A DNA stretch of 64,000 nucleotides from NCBI GenBank assembly GCA_010094025.1, contig ML991864.1:1-64000 (forward strand), written 5' to 3'. The position numbers were made by a program, and so were the translations under genes. Origin of the DNA: Viridothelium virens. Lineage: Eukaryota > Ascomycota > Dothideomycetes > Trypetheliales > Trypetheliaceae. The notes beneath the pieces are model-generated. The model saw only the letters and a list, made by a program, of their open reading frames with translations. It ran no database searches and had not been told where the DNA came from. Position 1 is the first letter of the stretch, and each line of letters opens with the position of its first letter. Shown here piece by piece: positions 19,789 to 32,085 of the stretch.

Positions 19789-22362
19789 ATGGCGGTCATT
19801 ACTCTTTCGAAGCGGAAGATAACCGTCCTTCTAGCGGGCCTCGTACTTGTCACTCTATTCTTCACCTCCCAATATCCCTCCGACATATACGATAGAACCC
19901 AAACTCACCTACGACCCTACCTTGGAAAACCCCATCCAAGCGGGAAGAGCCCTCAAGCAGATCCATTCCTTGCCCCAAATCCACCATCGCCAGCTGTTCC
20001 GCATGTCGACACTGATCGATTGGACTCAGACGGAATCAATGTTGGGAAAACGCCACAGGCAGCAAAACCAGGCCAAAAGACAAGCAATGGAAAGTTCCAG
20101 TGGGCCCATGTGCCGCAAAGATATCCTGTCCAAAACGTAAAAGAGCTTCCGTCAGCTGTCCCAGACAGTATACCAAGAATACAACATGTATTCGGATCAG
20201 AAACAACAGCGATGAAGAATACTCGGCTTGAAAGATTGGAGGCTGTCAAGGGCAATTTTACACATGCTTGGAACGGTTATAAGAAGTACGCATGGCTCAG
20301 CGATGAAGTTGCTCCGGTTTCTGGAACTGCAAACAATCCTTTTGGCGGCTGGGCTGCTACTCTCGTAGATTCTCTTGGTTCGTAATCAAGGAAGACGATT
20401 CTTGTTCCTTAGTCTAATTATCTTTAGATACCCTTTGGATCATGGAGTTGTACGATGAGTTTGATGAAGCTGTCAAGGCAATCGACAAGATCGACTTCAC
20501 GAACTGTGCAATCGATGAACTCAATGTCTTCGAGACAACTATTAGGTATCTAGGGGGGTTCCTCGCGGCCTATGATCTCAGCGGCGAAAAATATCCACAA
20601 TTGCTTTCAAAGGCTCAAGAGATGGGTGAAATGCTTTATGTGGCGTTTGACACTCCCAACCGAATGCCTATTACCAGATGGAACTTCAAAGCTGCTGCCG
20701 ATGGAGTACGTCAGGAAGCACACGAGTCAATGCTCGTTGCAGAGCTTGGATCACTCACACTAGAATTTACGCGTCTAAGTCAACTGACAAAAGACTCTCG
20801 CTACTATGATGCGATAGCACGTATCATGAATCTTTTTGAATCTCAGCAGATGAAAACCCATCTCCCCGGCCTCTTTGCTGTTGGCGTAAATGCAAAAGAT
20901 ATGAATCTTATGGATGGGACTGGGTTTACCATTGGGGGGATGGTAGACTCCTTGTATGAATATTTGCCCAAGGTGAGGAGAATCATTCTTCGCGAGCAAT
21001 TTCATTTCTGATCGTCGGGTTACTGCTAACACGCAGTAGCAACATGTCCTTCTTGGCGGTGGTTCACAGCAATACAAGACGCTTTATGAGCGTTCTCTTA
21101 CTGCCATGAAAGCTCATATCTTCTACCGCCCTATGATTCCCGATCCTGTACCCATTCTTTTTGCTGGTCAAGTCCACACTAGTGGCTCTACGCCCAAGAA
21201 CGAATTGAAGACCAACCCCGAAGCTCAGCATTTAGGTTGCTTTGCAGCTGGCATGGTCGGAATCGGAGCCAAAATCTTCAATAGTCGTGAAGATCTCGAG
21301 ATTGCCAAACAACTCAATGAAGGCTGTATGTGGGCCTACGATAATTTTCCTCTTGGTGTCATGCCTGAAATAATACATACTGTGCCCTGCGACGATTCAC
21401 AGAGGTGTCCATTTGACGAAGAGAAGTGGATGGACGCTGTTCTTGCGAAGCAGCCCAACCCGAACACGGCCGAGGCTCGCATCAAAGCCGGCATCTTGCC
21501 CAAAGGTGTCACCAAGGTTGATGACACCCGCTACATTCTCCGTCCTGAAGCCATTGAGAGTGTTTGGATCCTGTATCGTCTAACTGGAGACTCTTCATTG
21601 CCTGATCGGGCGTGGAAAATGTTCAACAGTATCATCGAACACACAACAACGCAGATTGCACACGCAGGTCTCACGGACTGCACACAACTGAGTGCCAGCG
21701 GGAAGCCCCAACTCCAAGACCGAATGGAAAGTTTCTGGACTGCCGAAACCCTGAAATATTTCTATCTCCTATTCTCAGATCCTGACTTAATCAGTTTGGA
21801 TGAATTTGTGCTCAACACTGAGGCTCATCCGTTAAGGAGACCGGACCGCGTTTACAAAACACAAACTCAGATTAGTTCTACAAAGGACGTGGGCACAAAG
21901 GATGATGGTGATGATGTACCCACCAAGGAGGATCTGGATAAGCTATATAAGTCGCAAGATGAATCGCTCGAAAACTCATTTGCACAAGATACTCCCACCA
22001 AGGACACACCTTCGAGCTCAGACTTGGACAAACTCTATGATGCAAAGGACGGCTCCTTTGACAACACTTTCGCAAAGGATGCTCCCAACAAGGACATACC
22101 TACTAAGTCTGAACTGGACAAGCTCTACGACGGTTCGACTGAGAACTCATTCGCGAAAGATGCACTTGACAAAGAGTCACCTACCAAATCGGAGCTGGAC
22201 AAGCTCTATGACTCCAAGGATGGTTCCAATGATAACAGTTTCGCGGAAGACACCCTTAAAAAAGGACCTTCAACGAAAAACACAGCTAATAAGATAGATA
22301 AGGAGATAGATACCGCGCCTCTGATGAATGGGATGAAGGACCTCGACGAGGGGAGGCTATGA
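19789..22362 (+). CDS. Alpha-1,2-mannosidase (GH47) with repetitive C-terminal tail
   Basis: Three exons: 19789-20377, 20428-20972, 21040-22362 (introns 50 and 67 bp); 2457 nt, 818 aa. A type II membrane anchor (ITVLLAGLVLVTLFFTS) follows a short cytosolic tail. The catalytic domain has the GH47 motifs in order: DSLDTLWIM (joined by the first splice), AELGSLTLEFTRLS, LRPEAIESVWILYRLTGD, MESFWTAETLKYFYLLF, and the calcium-binding TEAHP at about 638-642. The domain should therefore be active in trimming alpha-1,2-mannose from N-glycans in the ER/Golgi. After residue 645, where family members usually end, comes a tail of about 170 residues with four copies of an LDKLY-containing unit rich in Lys, Asp, Ser and Pro. 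The tail has no family match I know. Confidence 0.9.
21910..22275 (+). repeat. In-gene tandem repeat (four LDKLY units)
   Basis: Within the GH47 tail the protein motif (S/D)(D/E)LDKLY followed by KDGS-(F/N)DNSFA(K/E)D recurs four times at a spacing of about 27-31 codons. The nucleotide copies have diverged, so the duplication is not recent. Confidence 0.8.
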
Positions 22363-22833
22363 ATTCTGCTCGGGCAAGCACGGTGTTTCGGGCGTTGAGA
22401 TTGTGATTACAGGATCTATGGAATACGGGTAGGTGTACGACGAACGGCTGTTAGAGTGACCGGGTTTTGTATCATTGACTCACTGGCAACTGGAAGGAAC
22501 CGGAGGTTTAGTTGGTCACTATTTCACCTTTTGCATGATTACTGGTTAATGTAGGTTTAGATTTCTATTTCGATGCGAGTGTTACAAACGCGTACAAATT
22601 TAATCCTCGCGGGTGCCTGCATGGGGTGGTCGCGCAATATAACACGTCAAACAGTGTTACTTACTGTCATTCACATGTTCACTGCTCCTGATACATACCT
22701 AAGCGAACGCACGAGCTATTTTCGTGTTGAAAGCTCGCACGCTGTAACCTAGAAACTCCCACGCTTCACTCAGCGAGTTTCGTTCAGCAAGTTTTACACT
22801 GCTTCATCAAATTGCAGAGGATCTTGTTCAGCT
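22363..22833. other. Spacer (22363-22833)
   Basis: Intergenic DNA between two plus-strand genes. Nothing coding seen. Confidence 0.6.
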
Positions 22834-25187
22834 ATGGACTCTAACTTTAGTACCACCTCCCTGGACACCTTGCAAAACGCTGAACAACGCAAAGTCCTGG
22901 ATGTTGTAGACGGGTTCCGGCGCAGCGGCCTTAGCAGTATCCTCAACTTACCTCAGATTGTCGTATGTGGGGATCAATCCTCTGGGAAAAGCTCCGTACT
23001 GGAAGCGATTACGGAGATCCCTTTTCCTCGCAAGGAAAACCTTTGCACTCGCTTCGCCACCGAGATTATACTCAAACGAGACGATGAGACAGCTGTTACC
23101 ACTACGATCACCCCCGACAAGACTAGACCTCAAGCAGAGCAAGACAAGCTTCATGGCTTCCGCAAAAGAGTCGAGAATCTACGTGACTTTGCTGGTCTAG
23201 TTGAAGAGGCTACTATCCTGATGGGCCTAGACAACGCGAAGAACTCGGCGACGAAGGCTTTCACCAGAGATGTCCTGGGAGTGGAGATCTGTGGACCGGA
23301 CCGTCCCCAACTTACGTTGGTCGATTTGCCTGGCGTCATTCAAGCTTCCAGCAGTGAAGCAACGGATGCTGATGTCGATCTGATACAGCAGCTTGTCAAG
23401 GATTACATTGCCAATGAGCGGACCATCATTCTTGCTGTCGTATCAGCAAAGAATGACTTCAACAATCAGATCGTCTCTCGGTATTGTCGTGACGTTGACA
23501 GAGACGGCAGTCGCACTCTTGGCATAGTCACCAAACCCGACTGGCTAGTCAAAGGTTCAGCAAACGAGCAATGGTGGGTATCTCTGGCACAGAAAAAATC
23601 GGTCTATTTCAGACTCGGGTGGCACATGCTCAAGAACCGCTCTGAGGATGCCATGTCATGCACTTTTCAAGAGCGGAACTCGGCTGAGAAGGTCTTCTTC
23701 TCGACTAGCACATACCAAGATCTCCCGCGCGACATGCTGGGAATCGAGACTCTGAGGACAAAGCTCAGCAAGTTGCTACACAATCATCTGAAGAAGGAAC
23801 TCCCCAATCTGAAGAAAGAGCTTCTAGATGAACTGAGCAAGACGGAAAGCGAACTATCAGCACTAGGGGCAAAACGTGCGACTATTGCAGAGCAGCGTCA
23901 GCTTTTAACTGCAATCAGCATGGAATTTTATGAGCTTGTCAGTTCTGCTGTTATGGGGCACTATGAGCAGGCGTTTTTTGGACCCATCGACACTAAGACT
24001 TCGCTCAGTGCAACGACAAACCTCAGAAGATTGCGAGCGGTGGTACAGGATCTCAACTTGAAGTTTGCTAAAAGTATGCGCTTCCGTGGCCATAAGTACT
24101 CAGTCAGCCGCAAGGAGTCAAGTCGGCCTATAGAGGAAGGCATTGTACCTAAGGATGGGTCTGGAGGCGAAGATTATGTTATCGACTCCTTGGGCGAGCC
24201 TGAAGACAAAGATTCTGACTTGGATGGTGGGGCTACCAAGCCCCCAGTCGATTCGCATTCCCATGAAGATGACGATGGCGGAAGACACGATTTGACTACC
24301 GGACCCATACGTCTAACCCGTACACAAGCCGAAGACTGGGTACTCAAAGTGCTGAAGCGGTCCCGTGGACGTGAGCTTCCTGGAAATTTCAATCCAATGC
24401 TCATTAGCCACTTGTTTTGGGAACAGTCTGAGCCATGGAAGAAGCTGGCCAACGACCATATTGATGAAATCGCGAAGAAATGCACTAAATTTGTCCGTCT
24501 TGCCCTCGAAAATGTGGCAACAGAAGACGTGTGCGGTCGAATATGGGAATTCAAAGTTGAAAATGCTCTCAACAATGCGCTTATAGGAAGTCGTGCGGAA
24601 TTGGCCAAAGTACTGAAAGATAAGAGTCGTCATCCCATCACGTACAACCACTACTACACAATGACAATTCAGAAGGAGCGAAGAAGAAATTACAGTCGGC
24701 TATTGGACAAAGCAACGACCACTGCAACAGAGTTTCTCAATGTACAGCAGTTCAATAAGGGCACTCTCGGACCAACCACCAAGTCCTTCATCAGTCCACA
24801 GAAGCTTCAGCAGGCACTAGACGAAACGATCGTACTGGATATGGATGGATTCTCCGCCATAGAGGCTTTGGATAGTCAGCAAGCCTACTACAAGGTAAGC
24901 AATAAACTTACAGAATTCAATGACCAGACTAATTCGACCCGCAGGATGAAATGAAATACTTCATTGGAGTGATTACTAAACAAGTCATTGAGCGTCATCT
25001 TGTCGATCCGCTCCCAACGAGCGTCTTGTCCCCTTCTATCATTGCGGGCCTCAGTGATAATGAGGTAGCCTTTCTCGCCGCGGAACCGGACGATATAGTC
25101 AGCAGACGGACATTTCTCGAGGAGCGCAAACAGATGCTCGAGAAGGGACAACAGACGTTCCGGCGGGCAATGGGTGGGCTGTATTAA
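22834..25187 (+). CDS. Dynamin-like GTPase (fungal Mx-like type)
   Basis: Two exons, 22834-24894 and 24945-25187 (intron 50 bp); 2304 nt, 767 aa. The GTPase domain is complete: G1 GDQSSGKSS (residues 46-54), a Thr in NLCTRFATEI for G2, G3 DLPGV (about 164-168), G4 TKPDW (about 233-237). The middle/stalk region follows (about 310-600), interrupted at about 440-480 by an acidic, low-complexity linker. The second exon encodes a GTPase effector domain (DEMKYFIGVITKQVIERHLVD...). There is no PH domain, Pro-rich tail or mitochondrial signal, so it is not a Vps1, Dnm1 or Mgm1 orthologue. It belongs to the expanded fungal dynamin group related to Mx proteins. The role is unknown; membrane remodelling or antiviral defence are inferences. 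A NACHT gene lies 2.5 kb downstream. Confidence 0.88.
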
Positions 25188-25441
25188 GAACTGGGGCCCG
25201 ATCAATTCGAACGAATGTCTCAACAAGATACTCACAAGTATGGCGAGATCATGACCTCCAAGGCATTCTAACGTGTTGTGCTGAGAGACTGCAACGATCC
25301 TGAAAGGTGCGGATGTAATTCTTGACGCGGGAGCTTCCTGCAATTCAATCAACGGCCCGAGTACTTTCATAGTACTCTATGTATCTTGTTAGTCTCCAGA
25401 CTCTATGCTCTATCAATTGATCAATGTCTTCTTCTGCAGCT

Positions 25442-26637
25442 CTACTGCCCTTCTAATTTCGGCTTTATCAAATTTTCCGCATGATCATGCTTAGTCTTCT
25501 CTTGAAAATCTGGCCTGGGTATCTCAATCCCTTCGTGCATACGACCATACGTGATACCGCCCAGTCTCGCCATCGGCCGTAACACCTAAAGAAGAAGCCA
25601 TTAGCACAGCCACGCCTTAAGCATTAACTTCACAAAACACCTACCGCAGGATCAATCAAGTTCCTATCCTCATTAATCGCGTCCTCCCTCGCCCAGAACC
25701 TGACCCCCTCAATGATAGCCAGCACCCCCGTCTTCTTCCCCGGCGTCGCCCGACTCTCAAACTCCCTCGTCTCCATCAGCTTCCCCTCGACGCTGAACAC
25801 CGCCTCCTTGACGCGATCCGCCTTCACCACGCTCGACTTAGCCGGGTGCAATCCGCTGAGGGCCCACTCGGAGACGCCGTAGGGCGCGTTGATGGAGGTG
25901 CTGTTGGCCGCCTCGATGTAGTGCTCCGAGATGATGTTGAGCGTGCACTCGCCGGAGTCGGTGAGGTTGCGCAGCGAGTCCTTGGCCTTGTCGAAGCCGC
26001 CTGCGTAGCCGACGGTGAAGACGGGCGGGTCGTGGTTGATGACTTGGAAGTAGGAGAAGGGGGCGAGGTTGGTGCTTTGACCTAGGGTGTGGATGCGGTT
26101 AGATTAGATCGTTTGAGTAATCGCATACGATGTTTGAAGGGGATTGGCTAGGTTACGGGTCGAAGAGGTTTGAAGTGTTGTATGAGGTAGTGCTCGCTTA
26201 CCGTCCTTTGAGCGTGTGCTGCAGAAGCCGACTGGTCGGGGTATTATTCCGCTGATGAGCAGCTTGTAGTTCGACACCGCCGGCCTGCCCTCAGCATATG
26301 GATCAATCTCCACATGTTCCTTCTTTAGACACTCCCCACCATCGTTTGGACCATCGCCCAATTTCCAGTCCGGCTTTCGAGTTTTCGTAAATACCCATTT
26401 GTCATCTTCAATCCAATCCGGCCGCGTTGCTTCGACGCTCTTGAAGTCAGGATGTGGATTGCGTTGGACATGCTTCTCCGAGTCCATCATCTGTTCTATG
26501 GCTTTGGGATCGTGGGCGCGCTGCTCCTGCTCTGAAGACATTGTGAGTGTGCGCAAATGCTTGGCTGGCTTTACGATGGTGGGATGGGATCTGAGCCGTG
26601 GAATTGAAGTGATTGGAATACGTCTTGAGACCTGCAT
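25442..26637 (-). CDS. Flavin-reductase-like FMN-binding protein with an apparent C-terminal frameshift
   Basis: Exons 26637-26202, 26081-25645 and 25586-25442 (introns 120 and 58 bp). The first 33 residues, starting at the ATG at 26637, are basic and Ser/Pro-rich like a mitochondrial presequence; an ATG at 26541 gives an alternative cytosolic form. The split-barrel FMN domain shows GRPAVSNYKLLISGIIPRP, STRSKDGQSTNLAPFSYF (joined by splice 1), NHDPPVFTVGYAGG and GECTLNIISEHY. In the last exon VLRPMARLG is in one frame and GITYGRMHEGIEIPRPDF in the next; the shift lies at a run of four C at 25560-25563. Family members carry these as one segment, so an extra base is likely, either a real mutation or a sequencing/assembly error. 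Read literally, the protein ends 12 residues after the run. Catalysis should depend mainly on the intact barrel. The true substrate is unknown. Confidence 0.8.
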
Positions 26638-27742
26638 GCAGAGAGACAGTCGCTTTGCAGGGTCTTATCAAAGACAAAAGCTGGCCTCGGATGTCTATCG
26701 GCATACTGAGGTATCTGCGCATGAAGTACGTCATACTACGATCGGTTCATTGTTGCGGGGTGCATTTCGGAGGACCGCTCCTGGATGAGACGCCATCGGC
26801 GTTGCTCTCTCGAACGCGGAATCCCGCCAATGGCTGGAGTCGAAAGGAGAAAATTTGAGCGTATCATGACATTCGTCGTCAGCTAATGGATATAGTTACT
26901 ACTTAGGTAGGGCTGTTGGGTTATCATCGCACTGCCTGGCGTTGTGGGACGGAATGTTGACGGGAAAAGCAACACCGAAACAAGAATTAGGCGCCTGGCG
27001 TTATGTAAGGACGCGAAGGTGACCCGTGCCTAACTCGCAATCCTTCATTGTCCGATGAACGGCAACGACTTTCACGTTTTCGCATAGCCAGCATCGTGAG
27101 AGTTACAGGTGATTACCAAGAGGAAAAAAAAACGCCAACGGACTTCAATTTTTTACGAGCCTCCATGGTGATCCTGCAGCGACCTCAATTCATAAGGATT
27201 TCTGCAGATCACACGCCGAGGAAAATGGAGAACGTGAAGCTCGATTAGAAGAAACGCGATTTGCGGACACCCAGCGGCCTCTCACTTTAGAATATGTACA
27301 AATCGGCATCGATACCCTTTTCAGATGGTATGCAGAGCACCCAATGCCAATGGTCATCTCATTCCAATGCACTCGGTACCTAGGTAGACCAACAGCAAAG
27401 CACAAGTGGGGCTGTGGAAGGAGCGCTAGCCTGTCCTGCTTGCAAAACCGCAACCCCGGCACGGAGTACCAGCTTTGTGTTTCTTGTCCAGCTCTGCTTC
27501 GAACACATGGACCATGCAGCAAGCGCCTGGCTGGTGAGGCTGGCCATGCTACCAAGCACATAACGCGCTTGGCAATTCATCGGTAGGCTAACCTCAGCAT
27601 GGCCTTGGGTTAAAACCTCGAAGCTCCAGACATCTATGATAATGGACAGCAGTGCAATCAGCGTCGGGAATTAAAGGCAATGATCCAGTACGGAGCTATC
27701 TCCTGATGATAGGTGGTCTTCACAAGACCAGCTGGAGTCGCA
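26638..27742. other. Spacer (26638-27742)
   Basis: A 1.1-kb region between divergent genes (flavin reductase and the NACHT gene), with short frames only. Contains TACCTAGGTA-like motifs near 27375, common in fungal intergenic DNA. Confidence 0.5.
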
Positions 27743-30700
27743 ATGGTCCTCGAACCACTGAGCGCATTCTCTGTTGCTTGCAACGTGCTACAGATAATTG
27801 AGCTGGGATCAAAAGTATTAAACAACGCCCTGGATTACCGAAAAGCTGCGGATGGAGCTCTTACTGAGCACCAAGACCTTCGCAATGTGCTGCAGTCTCT
27901 AAGAAATCTCAATGCGGATTTACGGGCTTCAATGCCTAAGCTGGGAGGATCAAACTCTCTGAGCACTACCGAAAACCGCCTGTTGGAAGCTAACGCAGAG
28001 TGCTTACGATTATCAAATGACTTCATAGATTTTCTTGATCGGCTTAAGATCAAGAACAGACACGCAATGCTAGAATCTATACGCATGAGCATCAAGACGT
28101 TGTGGTACAAAGAGAAGATGGAAGCGATGGAGAACATGCTCTCGAAAGCGCGAGACAACCTGAATGTCGCATTCTTAGTGTACATGAAGTGCGTCTCGAA
28201 ACGTATGAAGATGTCTAGGATTCTTCTTATTGACGTGTCGATTTCAGTTCCAAGCAGGCCACGTCAACAAGCCAAAGTGAAATACTGCGATCCACTACAC
28301 GCGTGGAAGGGAGCATTTTGAATGCTGTCAATTCCTCCTCCGGCTCGATAAGGGATGAGATCAGACTACTTGCGGAGCAACTCGAACGCACTAGCCTGGA
28401 TGCTACACAGAATCAGACGATCCTGCAATTCGCCGTGTCAAATCGAGACTTTTTAGAAAGTTTGTCTGATCAGCTGAATTCTATACTTTCCCAACACAAT
28501 GATGTTCAGGCCCTCACAGAAGAACGTCAGGTGGCTGATGCCCAGCAAAAGATTTTGGATAGCCTTCACTTCCCACAAGTCCAGGAGCGTAGACATCAGA
28601 TCCACGAGGCCCATAATGAGACCTATCGATGGATTCTACGCCCTGGGCTTGATCAGAGACGGCGAGGAGATGACATGGTTGCTTGGTTGTCCTCCAAGAT
28701 GGAGACCAGGAAGATCTATTGGGTTTGTGGTAAGCCAGGATCTGGAAAGTCTACACTGATGCGATTCCTGGACGACAATATCAGCGTTCGGGACCATATG
28801 TTTCCCTGGGCTGCCGACTGTACCGTTTTGAAAGCACAGTGGTTCTTTTGGGGTCCAGGGAATAAGTTGCAAAAGTCTATGGACGGTCTCCTTCGATCCC
28901 TGTTGATGCAACTACTTGAACAAACGCCCAATCTAGTCCCACAGGTAGTACCACTTGGGAAATGGAGAGCCGCACGGACATCCGTGAATCGGACGATCGA
29001 ATGGACCGAGTCAGACTTGCGGTATTCGCTGCGGGAATACATGCTGAGTGTCCGAAAGTCTTCCAAGGTGTTCTTGCTTGTGGACGGTCTTGACGAGCTC
29101 GAGGGCACTGATGAAATGCGGGATGAGCTTGTAGATCTATTGACGGATCTTGCAAGTTTGGAGAACGTCAAGATTTGCTTGTCTAGCAGACCTTGGAATG
29201 TTTTCAGCGATTCGTTTAGCGACATCCCCCAATTGAGGCTCGAGGATCTCACATATGATGACATTAGTAAGTATGTCAAGTCACAGCTTCGCAGTCACAA
29301 GCGATTCCAATATTTGCTTCGTCACGACCGCAACAATGCAGAGAGTCTCATCTCAACTATTACAAGAAAAGCTGCGGGCGTCTTCTTGTGGGTTCGACTG
29401 GTAGTACGAGAGCTACTCAAAGGCCTTCGAGATGGAGATGGCGTTCGTGCCATGTGGAAGACACTTGACGGAATTCCAGCGGATTTAAATGAGTATTTTC
29501 AGCGTTTGATGGATTCGATTAGCCCCCAAAACCGTCTTGAAGCTTCTACGTATTTACAGATCACGCTCCACGAGGAACGCGATTTCGTATCACTGCATCC
29601 TCATCGTCTCCTTGACCTGTCATTTACTGATGAAGGGTTTCCCGATTTTGTGCTCACAAAGCGATACAAATTTGGTGGTCTCGATCTTCTCGATCGCGAG
29701 GGACTCAAATTTCTCATTGATTCAACTGCTCGGCGATTGAACAGTCGTTGCATGGGTCTACTGGAATGCCTGTACGAGCCTGATGACTTCTTGATAATAG
29801 ACGATTCGGAGATTTCAGAAAGCAACGAAGCAAGGGCTCCCCAGCGCGATATAGTCTTGGAACCATCGATATATCCTCATCTTTTTGAAGGGCGAGGCCT
29901 CCTGCGTCCATTTATGATAAAAGTGGAATTTCTTCACCGAACGTGCCGGGACTTCCTACTGACTCCAGAGATTCAAAGTGTATTACATCAGTATACCAAC
30001 GGACCGTACGACGCGAGAATGTTCCTTTTGAACGCCAGGATTGCACAAATGATGGCACTTGAAGCAGCGGAGACTGGCCCGAACTTATCGCTTGGCCTTG
30101 CAAGTTACCTTATGAGCGTTCTCTCGTTGCCGAGTTGGAAAGACACCCCGTCATCAATTACCGCCGCAACGATGATACAGCCCGTTATTGAGACTCTTTT
30201 CCAAAATTACGAGTTCTCGGAGAGTTCTTGGTACATCGGCTCCTCATGTGCTGGTTGGCAGGAAGAGAGGAGCTCATTCCTCACGTTGGCAATTGATTTT
30301 GACCTAAATGGCTACATCATGGCATTTATGACACCAGAGCAAGTCAGAAATAAACGAGGCCGTCCTATTTTGGATTATATCCTCCGGCCAAGGTTCGCAC
30401 ACTCGCCAGAAACCCTCAATATTGGAAATTCTGCCCCGAATCCCGAGCTTCTGAACCGAGTTCTGGAATACGGGGCTAATCCTAATGACGTTTTTGAGGG
30501 CGTATCGGTCTGGGCCCTCTTTCTCTCATTCGTAGCGGACTGGCTTGCGATCGATGGTGGGAACGCCTTCGAGAAGCAGGCTTACTTCAACGCAATTGCA
30601 ATCTTGATTCGTCATGGCGCGGCCTCAAGACTACCGCGATCTTGGCTCTCAGGAGCAGGAGATTATCAATTCAATTACGACTACATAACCTCGGATGATA

Positions 30701-30897
30701 TTTCATCCGAGGTCCGATTCCTTGAACGGTGGCGCCAAGTTCGCTTAGTTATGAACGCAGAAGGGAGTAGGCTCTCTGAGCCATGGTACGCTATCGTTGA
30801 CCTTCTCGAGACCTTTGCTGTTCAATTTGGGCCAGGCGTCAACGACCTGAAGGCGCTTGCGCAGGACAGATCGAAGATGTCGAATGAGGAATCATAG
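27743..30897 (+). CDS. NACHT-type STAND protein (fungal NLR-like)
   Basis: Two exons, 27743-28188 and 28248-30897 (intron 59 bp); 3096 nt, 1031 aa from the first ATG in frame. The N-terminal domain (residues 1-140; PLSAFSVACNVLQIIELGS...) is an all-helical domain of the type found at the front of many fungal STAND proteins (HeLo-like/SesA-like group). The nucleotide-binding site has Walker A GKPGSGKST (about 310-318), Walker B VFLLVDGLDELEG (about 423-434) and a sensor segment LENVKICLSSRPWNVF. A winged-helix-like region follows with the EFLHRTCRDFLLTPEIQ signature seen in fungal NACHT proteins (DUF7791 type). The C-terminus holds at most two degenerate ankyrin-like segments (RVLEYGANPNDVFEG and ILIRHGAASRLP), so the ligand-sensing repeats are weak or short. 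Likely role: nonself recognition or programmed cell death; this is inference from the family. Confidence 0.88.
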
Positions 30898-31629
30898 GCA
30901 GAGGCCGCCACAGCCTGATACGTCCGCCACATCCTATCGCCGCGGCTCAAAAACTTGGCTATGGGGGGATGTCTAGATTCCGCGTCGCATTCACCGCTTA
31001 AAATGGGCATCGTGCACAGTTCTCTAGGAAATGAAAGGATAGACATCATTCTCTCTTCTTGGTTCCAGCGCTTACTTACTTAACCTGGAGAATGCAGTCC
31101 TGAGCTATCATTTCGAAGACTTTGACACTTTCAGGGTTTGGGCACTCTCCACCTTGGTCAAATCCTGTTGGCAGTGGAAGTGGTTTGGAATCTGACTTCG
31201 TAGGTTCCGCAAGTTCGGGAGAGCCTAGTGAGCAATTCGAGGATCACGATGAAGGATCGAGCGCGAATTGAGAAGAATCGACAGAAGGGGTTCTCACCAT
31301 GCCTATAAAACGCCGTAGTCTACCCCTTCTTTGCATAGCTTGGGAGGTTTGGGGTTTAAGACTCTCAGCCCAGTCCAGTCCCCAGTGCCACGGCAAGAGC
31401 GGTGAAGGGTGGCAGTTCCCGCCTCTTGGCGCGACAACCTCTGCAGGTGGAGAGCGATTTGCTCCGTATCTTGTACTTACAGATGTTGTCATTAGAAATA
31501 ACTCGTGTACCTGCCTAGTCATGAAATACGTAACTCCCACTACCTCCGAAAGCATATCTCTCACGTCTTCCACAATAGAATCGCACCGCTATCGTGTGAT
31601 CATCGCAACGTTTCCCTTTGCTGTACAAT
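30898..31629. other. Spacer (30898-31629)
   Basis: Between the convergent NACHT gene and the small membrane protein. No gene I can support. Confidence 0.5.
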
Positions 31630-32085
31630 CTATATCATCTCCATAGCCAAGCCCCTACCCAGCCATCGCAGTCCCATCTTGCTGACCTCTGAGGGCGTGA
31701 CTACGATCCCGAGAACCCAGCAAGAACCGATTGTAGCCCAGAGTAAGGCCGTTTTCAGCGTACCTGGCTGCAGCACCGTCGCAAAAATGCAGACAGCGGC
31801 AATCCCGACGACGAGGCGATCGATGACGATTCTGTTGACGAGTCGACTCCCAAATATCACAGGATGCTCATTGGCCACTATATTCCACGCAAAAAATGGA
31901 GTGCCAAATCCTATAAGACTGTTCAGGAGAAGGTTGGCAGCTCGGGCGGGAAGCCAAAAAGGGACGCTGCGTAATGACTGTGGACCAAGCTGGCGTACGA
32001 CGCCCAATGCGAAGATGATTGCAGTAAGACGGTAGACGTTGATGCCTGCAATTGTCATATGCTGCTGGATTTGTGGGGTAGCCAT
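31630..32085 (-). CDS. Small hydrophobic membrane protein, unknown
   Basis: A single-exon frame of 151 aa from the ATG at 32085 (the frame is open about 30 codons further up without an ATG). It has three or four hydrophobic segments: VYRLTAIIFALGVV, a second around LLLNSLIGFGTPFFAWNIV, VVGIAAVCIFATVL, and LLWATIGSCWVLGIVV, each long enough to cross a membrane, with short charged loops. No family recognised. The hydrophobic periodicity and clean ATG make it likely to be real, but no homology supports it. Confidence 0.5.
   Translation of the reverse strand: MATPQIQQHMTIAGINVYRLTAIIFALGVVRQLGPQSLRSVPFWLPARAANLLLNSLIGFGTPFFAWNIVANEHPVIFGSRLVNRIVIDRLVVGIAAVCIFATVLQPGTLKTALLWATIGSCWVLGIVVTPSEVSKMGLRWLGRGLAMEMI

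Noticed and set aside
31299-32035. Plus-strand frames of 115 and 176 codons overlapping the small membrane protein
   Set aside because: No hydrophobic pattern or domain; the minus-strand frame with regular membrane segments explains the region better.
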